Origin: Vibrio celticus
GTDB taxonomy: Bacteria; Pseudomonadota; Gammaproteobacteria; Enterobacterales; Vibrionaceae
DNA length: 64,000 bases
NCBI RefSeq assembly: GCF_024347335.1
Contig: NZ_AP025463.1
Location: forward strand, 1,798,001 to 1,862,000
Direction: 5' to 3'
Shown here piece by piece: positions 33,963 to 43,204 of the stretch. Position 1 is the stretch's first letter. Every line of letters starts with the position of its first letter. Made by a program: the position numbers and the translations under genes. The notes beneath the pieces are model-generated. The model searched no databases. It saw nothing but the letters and a program-made list of their open reading frames with translations, and had not been told where the DNA came from.

Positions 33963-35957
33963 CTATTTCTTGATCATATCCAGCATGATAGCAACAGACT
34001 CATCAAGATAAGCATCCGGGGCTTCATAGTCTTTAGGAATATCATCCAACGTTTTAAACTCCTCTAACTTAGCGGCTTTTTGACGTTGATTAATACGATC
34101 TAGACGAAGCGCATCCGCATCATCGCTCTCTTGCTGACGTACCTTTTCATTCAAAGAAAGGTCGTTATCGTCTTTATCTGCCTTATATTTTTCAATATCT
34201 TGCGCGATAAAGCCAAATTCCATATCTGTCGCAATACGAGCTTGGTGTTGAGCTGTTAAAGCAGCAATTTGCTCATCGTTACGCTGTAACACTGAGTAGT
34301 TTGCTTTATCAATGCTGTCCCAAGGTAGAGCATTGTCTTCAACACTTTCACCAGTGTCTGCTGGGTCAATTGGCGTTGGGTAAGCAATATCAGGTACTAC
34401 ACCCTTGTTTTGCGTACTGCCACCATTGATTCGGTAGAATTTCTGGATTGTGTATTGAACATAGCCCAACTCTTTGTCGAACAAATCATAAATATGATTC
34501 AAAGAACGATGCTGTTGTACCGTACCTTTACCGAAAGAGTTTTCACCTAAGATGATTGCACGACCGTAATCCTGCATCGCTGCTGCAAAGATTTCAGATG
34601 CTGAAGCACTGTAGCGATTCACCAATACCGTTAACGGACCTTGGTAACTGATTTCACCATCAGTATCACTGTTCACTTTGACACGACCGTAGCTATCACG
34701 AACCTGGACAACAGGCCCCTCTTTGATAAACAAACCAGAGAGTTCGGTTGCTTCCGTTAGTGCACCACCACCGTTGTTTCGCAGATCAACAATAATACCT
34801 TCAACACCTTGCTCTTTAAGCTCGGTGATCAGTTTATCGGTATCTTTAGAAAGACCAACATAGAAACTTGGTACTTCGAGTACACCAATCTTCTTGCCAT
34901 CTTTCTCGATAACTTCTGACTTAACAGCGCGGTCTTCTAAACGAATCTTATCGCGTACAATTGTGACAACGTGACTTTTTGCATCTTTACCGTCTGCCAA
35001 GATCTGTAGCTTAACTTTAGTCCCTTTCGGTCCTTTAATTAATTGCACTACATCGTCTAAACGCCAGCCTATAACATCAACAATCTCTTCGCCATCTTGA
35101 CCAACGCCAACAATACGGTCGCCATCACTCAATTGTTTGCTATTTGACGCGGGGCCACCAGCAACTAAAGATCGAATAACGGTGTAGTCGTCTGTCATCT
35201 GAAGTACAGCACCAATACCTTCTAGAGATAGATTCATCTCAGATTGGAATTGCTCTGCATTTCTTGGAGAAAGGTAACTGGTGTGCGGATCAACTTCACG
35301 CGCAAATGCGTTCATGTAGATTTGGAAAGCATCTTCGTTGTGCGATTGCGTTATACGCTTCATCGCATTGTTGTAACGCTTTTCCAAAACTTCTTGAATC
35401 TCTGGCCACTCTTTACCAGTAAGTTTTAGATTCAACGCATCGTATTTGACGCGTTTTCTCCAAAGCTCATTCACTTCAGCAATATCTTTTGGCCATTCAG
35501 CTTCACTACGATTGAGCTCAATACTTTCATCAGTATCAAACTTAATCTCTGTATCTAGCAAAGACAATGCATATTGAAAACGTTCAAAACGCTTCTGCAT
35601 AGACAAATTATAAACATCGAATGCAATCTGGTTATTGCCAGCTTTCAGTTGATCATCAATTTGTGTAGATGACGCAGCGAAAGAGTCAATATCAGCTTGA
35701 GTGAAGATATTACGATTATAATCCAGCATCTCTAAGTAACGATTAAAGATAGCTTGAGAGAAATCATCGTTGAGATTGAAGTGTTTATAGTGAGAACGAG
35801 TAAATCGAGAAGTAACACGTTTACTAGCAGTTTCGTGTTGGACCTCAGGAGCGAGTAGAGGTAAATCGTCCTGATCTAATTTGGCTTCAAGAGCCTGAGC
35901 TGAAGCTGCTAGCCAAAAGCTAGCAGCAATCAGTGTCAATTTTGAACGGCATTTCAT
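33963..35957 (-). CDS. prc: Prc (Tsp), carboxy-terminal processing protease
   Basis: A 664-residue periplasmic protease with a signal peptide (ending SAQA, about residues 19-22), an N-terminal helical region, a PDZ domain (about residues 235-330) and a serine-lysine protease domain. By alignment to E. coli Prc the catalytic residues are Ser452, Asp463 and Lys477 (in NRYSASASEIF...FGKGTVQ). Prc degrades misfolded or ssrA-tagged periplasmic proteins and trims PBP3. It follows proQ by 17 bases and is likely cotranscribed, as in E. coli. Confidence 0.97.
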   Translation of the reverse strand: MKCRSKLTLIAASFWLAASAQALEAKLDQDDLPLLAPEVQHETASKRVTSRFTRSHYKHFNLNDDFSQAIFNRYLEMLDYNRNIFTQADIDSFAASSTQIDDQLKAGNNQIAFDVYNLSMQKRFERFQYALSLLDTEIKFDTDESIELNRSEAEWPKDIAEVNELWRKRVKYDALNLKLTGKEWPEIQEVLEKRYNNAMKRITQSHNEDAFQIYMNAFAREVDPHTSYLSPRNAEQFQSEMNLSLEGIGAVLQMTDDYTVIRSLVAGGPASNSKQLSDGDRIVGVGQDGEEIVDVIGWRLDDVVQLIKGPKGTKVKLQILADGKDAKSHVVTIVRDKIRLEDRAVKSEVIEKDGKKIGVLEVPSFYVGLSKDTDKLITELKEQGVEGIIVDLRNNGGGALTEATELSGLFIKEGPVVQVRDSYGRVKVNSDTDGEISYQGPLTVLVNRYSASASEIFAAAMQDYGRAIILGENSFGKGTVQQHRSLNHIYDLFDKELGYVQYTIQKFYRINGGSTQNKGVVPDIAYPTPIDPADTGESVEDNALPWDSIDKANYSVLQRNDEQIAALTAQHQARIATDMEFGFIAQDIEKYKADKDDNDLSLNEKVRQQESDDADALRLDRINQRQKAAKLEEFKTLDDIPKDYEAPDAYLDESVAIMLDMIKK
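34963..34975. other. matS-like sequence within prc
   Basis: GTGACAACGTGAC matches the matS consensus at all but one position. It is inside coding sequence. One-mismatch matches are expected by chance about once per 130 kb, so this is a candidate only. Confidence 0.35.
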
Positions 35958-35974
35958 GCGTAGGAGTATCTCCT

Positions 35975-36598
35975 TTAAGCGCGCAAGTGCTCCGCTTTAA
36001 CAACCATTTGTAGGCCGTTTGCTAACTGAACACGCACATCTTCCTTATTGATTTCAACAATGGTCGCAGCCATGTTTCCTTTACCCATGTTCACATTTAC
36101 TTCTTTGCCAGCGATGAATTCGTCAGCGTTCAAAGCGCGTGTTTCTACAGGCTTTTCTACTTTTGGTGCTTTAGGCGCTTGACGACGAGGCTGTTGAGCT
36201 TTCTTCGCCTTAGGTTTCGCTTTGCCTTCTTCACGAGCTTTTTGTGCTTGTTCTTTACGACGAGCTTGAACTTTCGCTTTGCTTTCAGCAAGTGTAGCTT
36301 TAGCGTGTTCAACGTGCTCTTCTTCTAGTGTGCCACACGCGTTGCCGTCTAGGTCAACACGTTCTGCGCCAGCTTTTACGCCGTGCAGGTAACGCCATGA
36401 TGATGTGTACTGTCTTAACGCTGCACGAAGCTGAGTCTTACTTACTTTTTCGTCTTCATTTAGACGTTCAGCAAGATCTTGAAAAATACCAATTTTAAGT
36501 GGCTTCGCTTCACCTTCTAGAGTAAAGCATTTAGGGAAACATTCAGCAATATATGCGATAACTTCTTTGCTGTTTTTTAACTTTTCAGTGTTTTCCAT
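35975..36598 (-). CDS. proQ: ProQ, RNA chaperone
   Basis: A 207-residue RNA-binding protein. The N-terminal FinO-like domain (about residues 5-120) contains KVSKTQLRAALRQYTSSWRYLHGVKAGAERVDLDG, followed by a basic, lysine/alanine-rich linker (about 120-150) and a KOW-like C-terminal domain. ProQ binds structured 3' ends of many mRNAs and sRNAs. The msrC-proQ-prc order is conserved with E. coli (yebR-proQ-prc). Confidence 0.97.
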   Translation of the reverse strand: MENTEKLKNSKEVIAYIAECFPKCFTLEGEAKPLKIGIFQDLAERLNEDEKVSKTQLRAALRQYTSSWRYLHGVKAGAERVDLDGNACGTLEEEHVEHAKATLAESKAKVQARRKEQAQKAREEGKAKPKAKKAQQPRRQAPKAPKVEKPVETRALNADEFIAGKEVNVNMGKGNMAATIVEINKEDVRVQLANGLQMVVKAEHLRA

Positions 36599-36695
36599 GT
36601 GGGTTCCTGGTTTTTGCGGTTTTCCGCGAGCATTAAGAAAATATTTTTACGTATTATAGAGAGATGCTTGGGAAAAACCACAGTAAGAGAATAAT

Positions 36696-37187
36696 TTATG
36701 CCTTGTTCGCGTGCGAATTAAGCAGCTTTTCCACTTCTGCCATGAAAAATGTTAATCCGTCCTCGTCAATTTGAGAAAAACGACCAACATTTGGGCTATC
36801 AATATCAAGAACGCCCGCTATTTTTCCGCCAATCGAGAACGGAATAACGATTTCTGAGTTACTTGCAGCGTCACAAGCGATGTGACCTTCGAACTCATGA
36901 ACATCATGAATGCGCTGAACTGTATTCGTCGCAACCGCAGTTCCACACACACCACGCCCGACCGGAATTCGCACACAAGCAGGTTGACCTTGGAAAGGAC
37001 CCAGTACAAGTTCGTCTTTTTCCTTAGCTAAATCCTGCTTCATTAAATAGAAACCCGCCCAATTCAAGTCATCCAATTCCATGAATAATAATGAACTGAT
37101 ATTAGCAAGATTAGCAGTTAGATCGGTTTCTGATTCAATTAATGCAACGGCTTGTTTGGTTAAGCGTTGGTAATGTTCTATTTTCAT
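36696..37187 (-). CDS. msrC: MsrC, free methionine-(R)-sulfoxide reductase
   Basis: A 163-residue GAF-domain enzyme that reduces free methionine-R-sulfoxide with thioredoxin. Cys71, Cys81 and Cys105 (in PACVRIPVGRGVCGTAV and GHIACDAAS) have the same spacing as Cys84, Cys94 and Cys118 of E. coli YebR. The frame is open four codons upstream, but the ATG at 37185-37187 follows GGAAG at good distance. It is upstream of proQ on the same strand. Confidence 0.95.
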   Translation of the reverse strand: MKIEHYQRLTKQAVALIESETDLTANLANISSLLFMELDDLNWAGFYLMKQDLAKEKDELVLGPFQGQPACVRIPVGRGVCGTAVATNTVQRIHDVHEFEGHIACDAASNSEIVIPFSIGGKIAGVLDIDSPNVGRFSQIDEDGLTFFMAEVEKLLNSHANKA

Positions 37188-37276
37188 ATTAACTTCCAAT
37201 TAAATTGAGACTTCCATTATCAAGAGAACGCAGTAGAATGCGGCCATCAAACTAAATAGGACTTATTCTCATTACA

Positions 37277-39073
37277 ATGAACAATTCAGAAGACACTATT
37301 AGCCGTTCTTGGTTAATAACTCAAGTAAAAAAACACAAGTCCAAATTACTGTTTGCTAACATTATTGCCATATTTGCAACTCTCATTAGTGTCCCTATCC
37401 CGTTGCTCATGCCATTAATGGTTGATGAAGTATTACTTGATAAGCCCGCTTCAGGCTTAGAGATGATGAACCACCTACTTCCATCTTCATTACAAACACC
37501 AACTGGCTATATAGCACTAACTTTGTTGTTAGTGATTATCATGCGCTCCGTTAGCCAAGCGCTGAACATTCTGCAAGGGCGTCAGTTTACGCTTGTGTCC
37601 AAAACAATTACCTATCAAATGCGCAGCAAGATGATAGATAAGCTTGGCCGCATCAGTATTCGACAATACGAAACCAAAGGCAGCGGCGGTATCAACGCCC
37701 ACCTAATAACAGACATAGAGACAATAGATAAGTTCATTGGCTCGACCCTTTCTAAATTTATCATCAGCTTCCTGACCGTGTTCGGGACAGCGATCGTGCT
37801 GTTGTGGCTAGAGTGGCGTTTAGGGTTGTTCATTTTACTGGTCAATCCTGTTGTAATTTATTTCTCCCGTAAACTAGGCAGCAGGGTCAAACACCTTAAG
37901 AAGTATGAAAACCAATCTTTTGAGCGCTTTCAAAACCGTTTGGTGGAAACCTTAGATGGCATTTACCAACTGCGTGCGGCGAATAAAGAACGTATCTTTC
38001 TCGATGAACTTAAGGTTCAAGCAAACCAAGTAAGAATCGATGCCGACAAATACGCTTGGCAATCTGAAGCTGCTGGCCGTGTTTCGTTTCTACTCTTCTT
38101 ATTAGGTTTCGAGCTTTTCCGTGCCGTCGCTATGCTAATGGTGTTATTCAGTGACTTAACCATTGGTCAGATTTTCGCAGTATTTGGCTACTTGTGGTTC
38201 ATGTTAGGCCCGGTCCAAGAGCTACTAGGGATTCAATTCTCTTGGTATAGCGCGAAAGCTGCACTGCAACGCATCAACGATCTTCTTCAGTTAGAAGAAG
38301 AGAAGCGCCCTATTAGTAAAGTGAACCCATTTACTGAAGATCAAGAAGTGACCGTCGACATCGAAGACGTTACATTCTCTTACACATTGGAAAACACTGT
38401 TTTAAATAGGCTATCGCTGCACATCCCTGCAGGTAAGAAAGTCGCTTTGGTGGGCGCGAGTGGCGGTGGTAAATCTACCTTAATCCAGTTGCTGATTGGG
38501 GTTTACCAAGCAGACTCGGGTTGCATTCGCTATAACGGTGAAACAACCGATGACATTAGCTTTGATGTAATACGCAATCAAATTGCCGTGGTTTTACAAC
38601 AACCTATACTCTTTAACGATACATTAAGGCATAATCTGACCCTTGGTGCTGAATACGATGAAATGTCGTTGTGGCGCGCACTTGAAGTCGCTCAAATGCA
38701 AGATGTCATCAAGCAACTGAGTAATGGCTTAGATACACAAATTGGTAGGAACGGCGTTCGACTGTCTGGTGGTCAACGACAACGCTTAGCAATCGCTCGT
38801 ATGGTGCTGAGCAATCCTAAGTTTGTTATTCTTGATGAAGCGACATCTGCACTCGATACAGCAACAGAGTCAGCGCTGCATAAAGCGTTGAGCGAGTTTT
38901 TGAAAGATCGCACAACTTTGATAGTGGCTCATCGATTATCAGCGGTGAAACAAGCCGATCTAATCTATGTTTTAGAAGATGGACAAGTCACACAGACGGG
39001 AACACATGGTGAATTGGTTGAACAACAAGGACTCTATCAAACACTCTACGGCAGTGTGCAATCGCACGCCTGA
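37277..39073 (+). CDS. ABC exporter, fused permease and ATPase
   Basis: A 598-residue half-transporter of the MsbA/multidrug exporter type. Six membrane helices occupy about residues 20-320. The ATPase domain has Walker A GASGGGKST, Q-loop QQPILF, signature LSGGQRQRLAIA and Walker B FVILDEATSALD. The substrate is unknown. It precedes letA-letB-rsmF on the same strand with a 66-bp gap and is divergent from msrC. The proximity to lipid-transport genes makes a lipid or hydrophobic substrate worth considering, but nothing in the sequence proves it. Confidence 0.9.
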   Translation: MNNSEDTISRSWLITQVKKHKSKLLFANIIAIFATLISVPIPLLMPLMVDEVLLDKPASGLEMMNHLLPSSLQTPTGYIALTLLLVIIMRSVSQALNILQGRQFTLVSKTITYQMRSKMIDKLGRISIRQYETKGSGGINAHLITDIETIDKFIGSTLSKFIISFLTVFGTAIVLLWLEWRLGLFILLVNPVVIYFSRKLGSRVKHLKKYENQSFERFQNRLVETLDGIYQLRAANKERIFLDELKVQANQVRIDADKYAWQSEAAGRVSFLLFLLGFELFRAVAMLMVLFSDLTIGQIFAVFGYLWFMLGPVQELLGIQFSWYSAKAALQRINDLLQLEEEKRPISKVNPFTEDQEVTVDIEDVTFSYTLENTVLNRLSLHIPAGKKVALVGASGGGKSTLIQLLIGVYQADSGCIRYNGETTDDISFDVIRNQIAVVLQQPILFNDTLRHNLTLGAEYDEMSLWRALEVAQMQDVIKQLSNGLDTQIGRNGVRLSGGQRQRLAIARMVLSNPKFVILDEATSALDTATESALHKALSEFLKDRTTLIVAHRLSAVKQADLIYVLEDGQVTQTGTHGELVEQQGLYQTLYGSVQSHA

Positions 39074-39130
39074 TGTTTGTGGCTCTGAGTCTTTAAGTCG
39101 GGTTGCTAACCTAACTTACGTTTCAACTTG

Positions 39131-39148
39131 GGAGGTCGCGTGACCTCC
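39131..39148 (+). promoter_or_regulatory. Hairpin enclosing the letA ribosome-binding site and start codon
   Basis: GGAGGTC (39131-39137) and GACCTCC (39142-39148) form a perfect 7-bp GC-rich stem with the loop GCGT. The Shine-Dalgarno GGAGG is in the left arm and the GTG start codon spans the loop and right arm, so folding would hide both. Confidence 0.7.
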
Positions 39149-40411
39149 CCATCCGTAACCAATCCTTTATCAACAAAACACCAATGCGATAGTAGCTCAG
39201 TGCGTCTTTGCCAGGGCTGCGAACTTCCCGTAGATAAAATGGACATCCCTTTAGGGAAATCAGCTTACTGCCCAAGATGCGGAACTCAGCTTTATAGAGG
39301 CGGTACCCCTAGCCTCTCTGGAAACCTAGCAATCGCAATTACCTGCTTATTGCTATTTATCCCATCGCACTTTTTTGAATTCATCAGTATTCGCCTGATT
39401 GGCGTCATGATACCCGCGACGTTACCATCGGGTGTTTTTACCTTAATGGGCGAAGGCTTTCCTCTGCTTGGTTTGCTAATCCTGTTCTGCAGTTCGATCG
39501 CTCCGTTGCTCGTGTGCACCTCGGTACTCATCACTCATGCTTCACTGCGTTTTAAGATCTTCACACCCTTTCGTTATGCATTAGCTATTATTCAGACTCT
39601 CAAACATTGGATGATGTTGGATGTGTTTCTGGTAAGTTTGGCGGTCTCGTGTTTCAAACTGCAAGATTACTCGGATATTTTTGTTGGCCCTGGTTTGATT
39701 GGCCTGATTCTTCTGCAGCTTTTCAGCGTATTACTGGTAAGCCGTATCAGTGTGCGTCGCTACTGGGAAGCTTGGACAAAAGAATCCGAATACTCTTTTG
39801 CTGAGAGTAAGAACGTACACTGTCACAACTGTCATCTATCTCAGCCTGACGGTCATACTTGTGTGCGTTGTCACCATGACTTATATCACCGCAAGCCCTA
39901 CTCTATACAGAAGACTTGGGCTCTGCTGTTTGCCGCATCCGTGGCTATTGTTCCCGCTAACGTTATTCCTATCTCTATCCTTATAACCAACGGTCAAAGG
40001 CTGGAAGACACCATAATTTCAGGTGTCGCTTCGCTAATTAATAGCGACATGTATGGCATCGCAGCGATCATTTTCATTGCCAGTATCGTCGTGCCAGTCG
40101 CGAAAATACTGGGCCTCGCGTACATCTTAATCTGTATAAAGATGAAGCGCGCCGTTTACCACAGGCAACGTATGACCATCTATTTCATCGTGAAATGGGT
40201 GGGGAAATGGTCGGTAATGGATCTGTTCGTTATTTCGATCATGATGACCTTGGTCGACCGCGGACAAATTTTAAACTTTACACCAGGTTATGGTGCAGTC
40301 GCTTTTGGTGTCGTAGTTGTTCTCACGATGCTAGCAGCGGAAAGCTTAGATCCTAGGCTAATTTGGGATAACTACACCTCTAAAGATGAGTCAGTGAATG
40401 AACAACGATAA
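39140..40411 (+). CDS. letA: LetA (YebS/PqiA family) integral membrane protein
   Basis: A 423-residue membrane protein of the PqiA family with two zinc-ribbon-like cysteine clusters (CQGCELP...CPRCG, and CHNCHLS...CVRCHHD), each followed by four membrane helices. LetA works with LetB in transport of lipids between inner and outer membranes. GTG at 39140 is chosen because GGAGG sits 4 bases before it; a TTG at 39128 lacks a ribosome-binding site. It overlaps letB by 14 bases. Confidence 0.92.
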   Translation: MTSPSVTNPLSTKHQCDSSSVRLCQGCELPVDKMDIPLGKSAYCPRCGTQLYRGGTPSLSGNLAIAITCLLLFIPSHFFEFISIRLIGVMIPATLPSGVFTLMGEGFPLLGLLILFCSSIAPLLVCTSVLITHASLRFKIFTPFRYALAIIQTLKHWMMLDVFLVSLAVSCFKLQDYSDIFVGPGLIGLILLQLFSVLLVSRISVRRYWEAWTKESEYSFAESKNVHCHNCHLSQPDGHTCVRCHHDLYHRKPYSIQKTWALLFAASVAIVPANVIPISILITNGQRLEDTIISGVASLINSDMYGIAAIIFIASIVVPVAKILGLAYILICIKMKRAVYHRQRMTIYFIVKWVGKWSVMDLFVISIMMTLVDRGQILNFTPGYGAVAFGVVVVLTMLAAESLDPRLIWDNYTSKDESVNEQR

Positions 40412-43055
40412 CCAATCACAAACGTCATATTCACCAGAAGTAAGGAAAAACAAAGGCATCTCACCTTTGTGGATTCTGCCGATATTAACCGTCGCCTTAG
40501 CCGGTTGGTTGGTCATGAAATCGATACACGATGCTGGGCAACGTGTGCAAATATACTTCTCAGATGCCGCAGGTTTAGTCGCAGGTCGAACAACGATTCG
40601 TTACCAAGGCTTAGAGGTGGGTATGGTGCGCGACATCACTTTATCCAAAGATCTATCGAGCATCTATGTCGATGCTGACATCTATCCAGAAGCGAAGAAG
40701 CTACTCTCAAAAGGCACTCGTTTCTGGCTAGTAAAACCAACAGCAAGTTTGTCGGGTATCTCCGGGTTAGACGCACTTGTTTCAGGTAACTATATTGCTA
40801 TCCACCCGAGCGAAGCCAAAGAAGACCCGGAAACTGTTTTCCAAGCGTTAGAATCCTCCCCTTCTGACTTACTGGCTTCTGAAGGTTTGAATATTTCACT
40901 GACGACCAAAGATCTGGGCGGTGTGTCTGTGGGTTCTCAAATCGTTTACCGTAAAATCCCAATTGGTGAGGTTTACAACTACCAGTTAAACGACAACGCT
41001 AAATCCGTTACGATTCAAGCGTCAATTAAAGATGAATACAGTCATATCATTACCGACCAAAGCCGCTTTTGGAATGTCAGTGGTTTAGGTGCAAGTATTG
41101 GTTTTTCCGGTGTTGATGTTCGCTTAGAGAGCCTAAGTGCATTACTTGGCGGTTCAATTGCGGTTGACTCTCCAGGAGAAGGTCAACCGGTTGAGATGAA
41201 CACCAAGTTCAAGCTCTACCCAGATTTGAAAACAGCGGGTCGAGGTATCTCTATCAAGATCGCCGTTCCCGATGATAATAAAATCAGTGCAACGGGTGCT
41301 CCGATCATGTATCGCGGCATTGAAATCGGTCAAATCACTGACTTATCGCTAAGTGAAGGGCGTGAAAACGTCGTTGCATCTGCCGCTATCCAACCGGCAT
41401 TCAGTGACTTCTTAAATAGTGGCAGTAAATTCGTTCTAGAAGAGGCCGAACTGTCGCTGACTGGCATGAAAAACATTGCCAACTTAGTGACAGGTAACTT
41501 TTTAACCTTGGTACCGGGCGAAGGTGAAAAGGCGCGTCGATTTACTGTGATCCGCAAAAATGAATTCAATCAGGAACAAGAGAAATCCGTTGCGATTCGC
41601 TTAACGTCGAACAATTCGTTCGGGTTAGATGTCGGTACACAACTTCTCTACAAAGGCATTGCCGTTGGTTCTATCATCCATGTGGGATTAGTTGATGGTG
41701 TTGGTACGGGCTCTGAGAAACACGAAGTCTTCATGGATGCGCTTATCGACAACGAGTACGCGCATCTTATCAAAAGTCACAACCGTTTCTTCGTGACAGG
41801 CAGTGCGACCGCAGAGCTAACCGAATCAGGCTTGAGTGTTACGGTCCCACCAGCAAAACAGCTTCTTACTGGCTCGATTAGCTTTGTAAGTGAAGGTAAA
41901 TCTGAAGTTCGAACGGACTACCAACTTTTCCAAAGTAAGTCGTTAGCAGAAATTGCTAAGTTTAATCAGTCTGGTTCAAAGACACTTTCGTTGTTTGCCA
42001 GTGAGCTACCTTCAATATCTAAAGGCAGCCCACTCCTCTACCGCAACCTACAAGTGGGTAGTATTTCTGATTTTCAGCTTGCCGACGGTGGCGTAAGAAT
42101 CAAAGTCACAATCGAAAATCGTTACACGCACTTACTCAACAAGCACACTGTTTTCTGGAACCGTTCAGGTGTTGAGGTTGATGCATCGCTATCGGGTATC
42201 AGCATTAAAGCGGCACCAGTTAAAACCCTTATCCAAGGCGGTATTGCTTTTGACTCTCTGCCAGGAATCGACAACAAACTCGGCGATGTGTGGAAGCTAT
42301 ATAAAGATTCGAAATCTGCTCGAAAATTTGGTCGTGCGATTACTATCACCTCTTCTGGCGATCAAGAAGTCAGCAAGGGCATGGCGATCAAATATCAAGG
42401 TGTCACTGTTGGTGAGGTTACTTTGGTGATTCCGAACTTCAACAAGGGCGGTATTGAAATTACTGCGCGTATTTTACCTGAGTACGTCGACAAGATTGCC
42501 GTGGCGAACAGTCACTTCTGGTTGGCAGAGCCTGAGATTGGCCTTAACGGCATCAAAAACGTCTCTGCGCTGCTCTCTAAGCACATCAACGTAGATCCGG
42601 GTAAAGGTGAAAGAAACACGAAATTCGAGCTTAGCAAAGGACCCGTGCAGCCTGAAGGCAAAATCTTCAAGCTGCAAAGCGAAACGCGAGGCTCGGTATC
42701 TGAAGGCACGCCTATCCTATTCCGTGAGCTAGAAATCGGCAGTGTTATTGATGTTCAGTTAGGCGAGTTTGCTGACCGCATCATCTCTACGATTCAAATA
42801 GAACCTGATTACGCGTATCTAATCCGCGCAAACACCGTGTTCTGGAACGTGTCGGGCGTCGATGTCTCTATCGGCCTGTCTGGCGCAAACATCAAAGCCG
42901 GAACGGTAGATAGCTTGTTGAGAGGTGGTATTACATTCTCAACGCCACCGACAAATGAACTTCAACCAGTGGCAAGCGAAGATCAGTCTTTCTATCTCTA
43001 TCCTCAAGCCGAAGATGAGTGGAAATCATGGAGAACCGCGATTCCTCGTCCATAG
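40398..43055 (+). CDS. letB: LetB (YebT), MCE-domain lipid-transport tunnel protein
   Basis: An 885-residue protein with one N-terminal membrane helix (about residues 23-40) and seven successive MCE domains. Each has the repeating signature of the type VSVGSQIVYRKIPIGEV, and seven copies can be counted. E. coli LetB also has seven MCE domains in about 877 residues; its hexamer forms a periplasm-spanning tube for phospholipids. The gene overlaps letA and is followed by rsmF, as yebS-yebT-yebU in E. coli. Confidence 0.96.
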   Translation: MNNDNQSQTSYSPEVRKNKGISPLWILPILTVALAGWLVMKSIHDAGQRVQIYFSDAAGLVAGRTTIRYQGLEVGMVRDITLSKDLSSIYVDADIYPEAKKLLSKGTRFWLVKPTASLSGISGLDALVSGNYIAIHPSEAKEDPETVFQALESSPSDLLASEGLNISLTTKDLGGVSVGSQIVYRKIPIGEVYNYQLNDNAKSVTIQASIKDEYSHIITDQSRFWNVSGLGASIGFSGVDVRLESLSALLGGSIAVDSPGEGQPVEMNTKFKLYPDLKTAGRGISIKIAVPDDNKISATGAPIMYRGIEIGQITDLSLSEGRENVVASAAIQPAFSDFLNSGSKFVLEEAELSLTGMKNIANLVTGNFLTLVPGEGEKARRFTVIRKNEFNQEQEKSVAIRLTSNNSFGLDVGTQLLYKGIAVGSIIHVGLVDGVGTGSEKHEVFMDALIDNEYAHLIKSHNRFFVTGSATAELTESGLSVTVPPAKQLLTGSISFVSEGKSEVRTDYQLFQSKSLAEIAKFNQSGSKTLSLFASELPSISKGSPLLYRNLQVGSISDFQLADGGVRIKVTIENRYTHLLNKHTVFWNRSGVEVDASLSGISIKAAPVKTLIQGGIAFDSLPGIDNKLGDVWKLYKDSKSARKFGRAITITSSGDQEVSKGMAIKYQGVTVGEVTLVIPNFNKGGIEITARILPEYVDKIAVANSHFWLAEPEIGLNGIKNVSALLSKHINVDPGKGERNTKFELSKGPVQPEGKIFKLQSETRGSVSEGTPILFRELEIGSVIDVQLGEFADRIISTIQIEPDYAYLIRANTVFWNVSGVDVSIGLSGANIKAGTVDSLLRGGITFSTPPTNELQPVASEDQSFYLYPQAEDEWKSWRTAIPRP

Positions 43056-43095
43056 AGTGAATTCCCTGACGTTTCCGGAAGATTAATTCTTCATC

Positions 43096-43126
43096 AAAAT
43101 GCAGCCATTCGGCTGCATTTTTGTTG
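43096..43126 (+). terminator. letB terminator
   Basis: AAAATGCAGCC and GGCTGCATTTT form an 11-bp stem with a 4-base loop, followed by further T residues. Confidence 0.88.
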
Positions 43127-43204
43127 TTTGCTATAAATATGGTTTAGGGCGGCCTCATTTTGCTTTAAACTCCCCGCATTAATGCAATAAATCGAGATAC
43201 TCTT

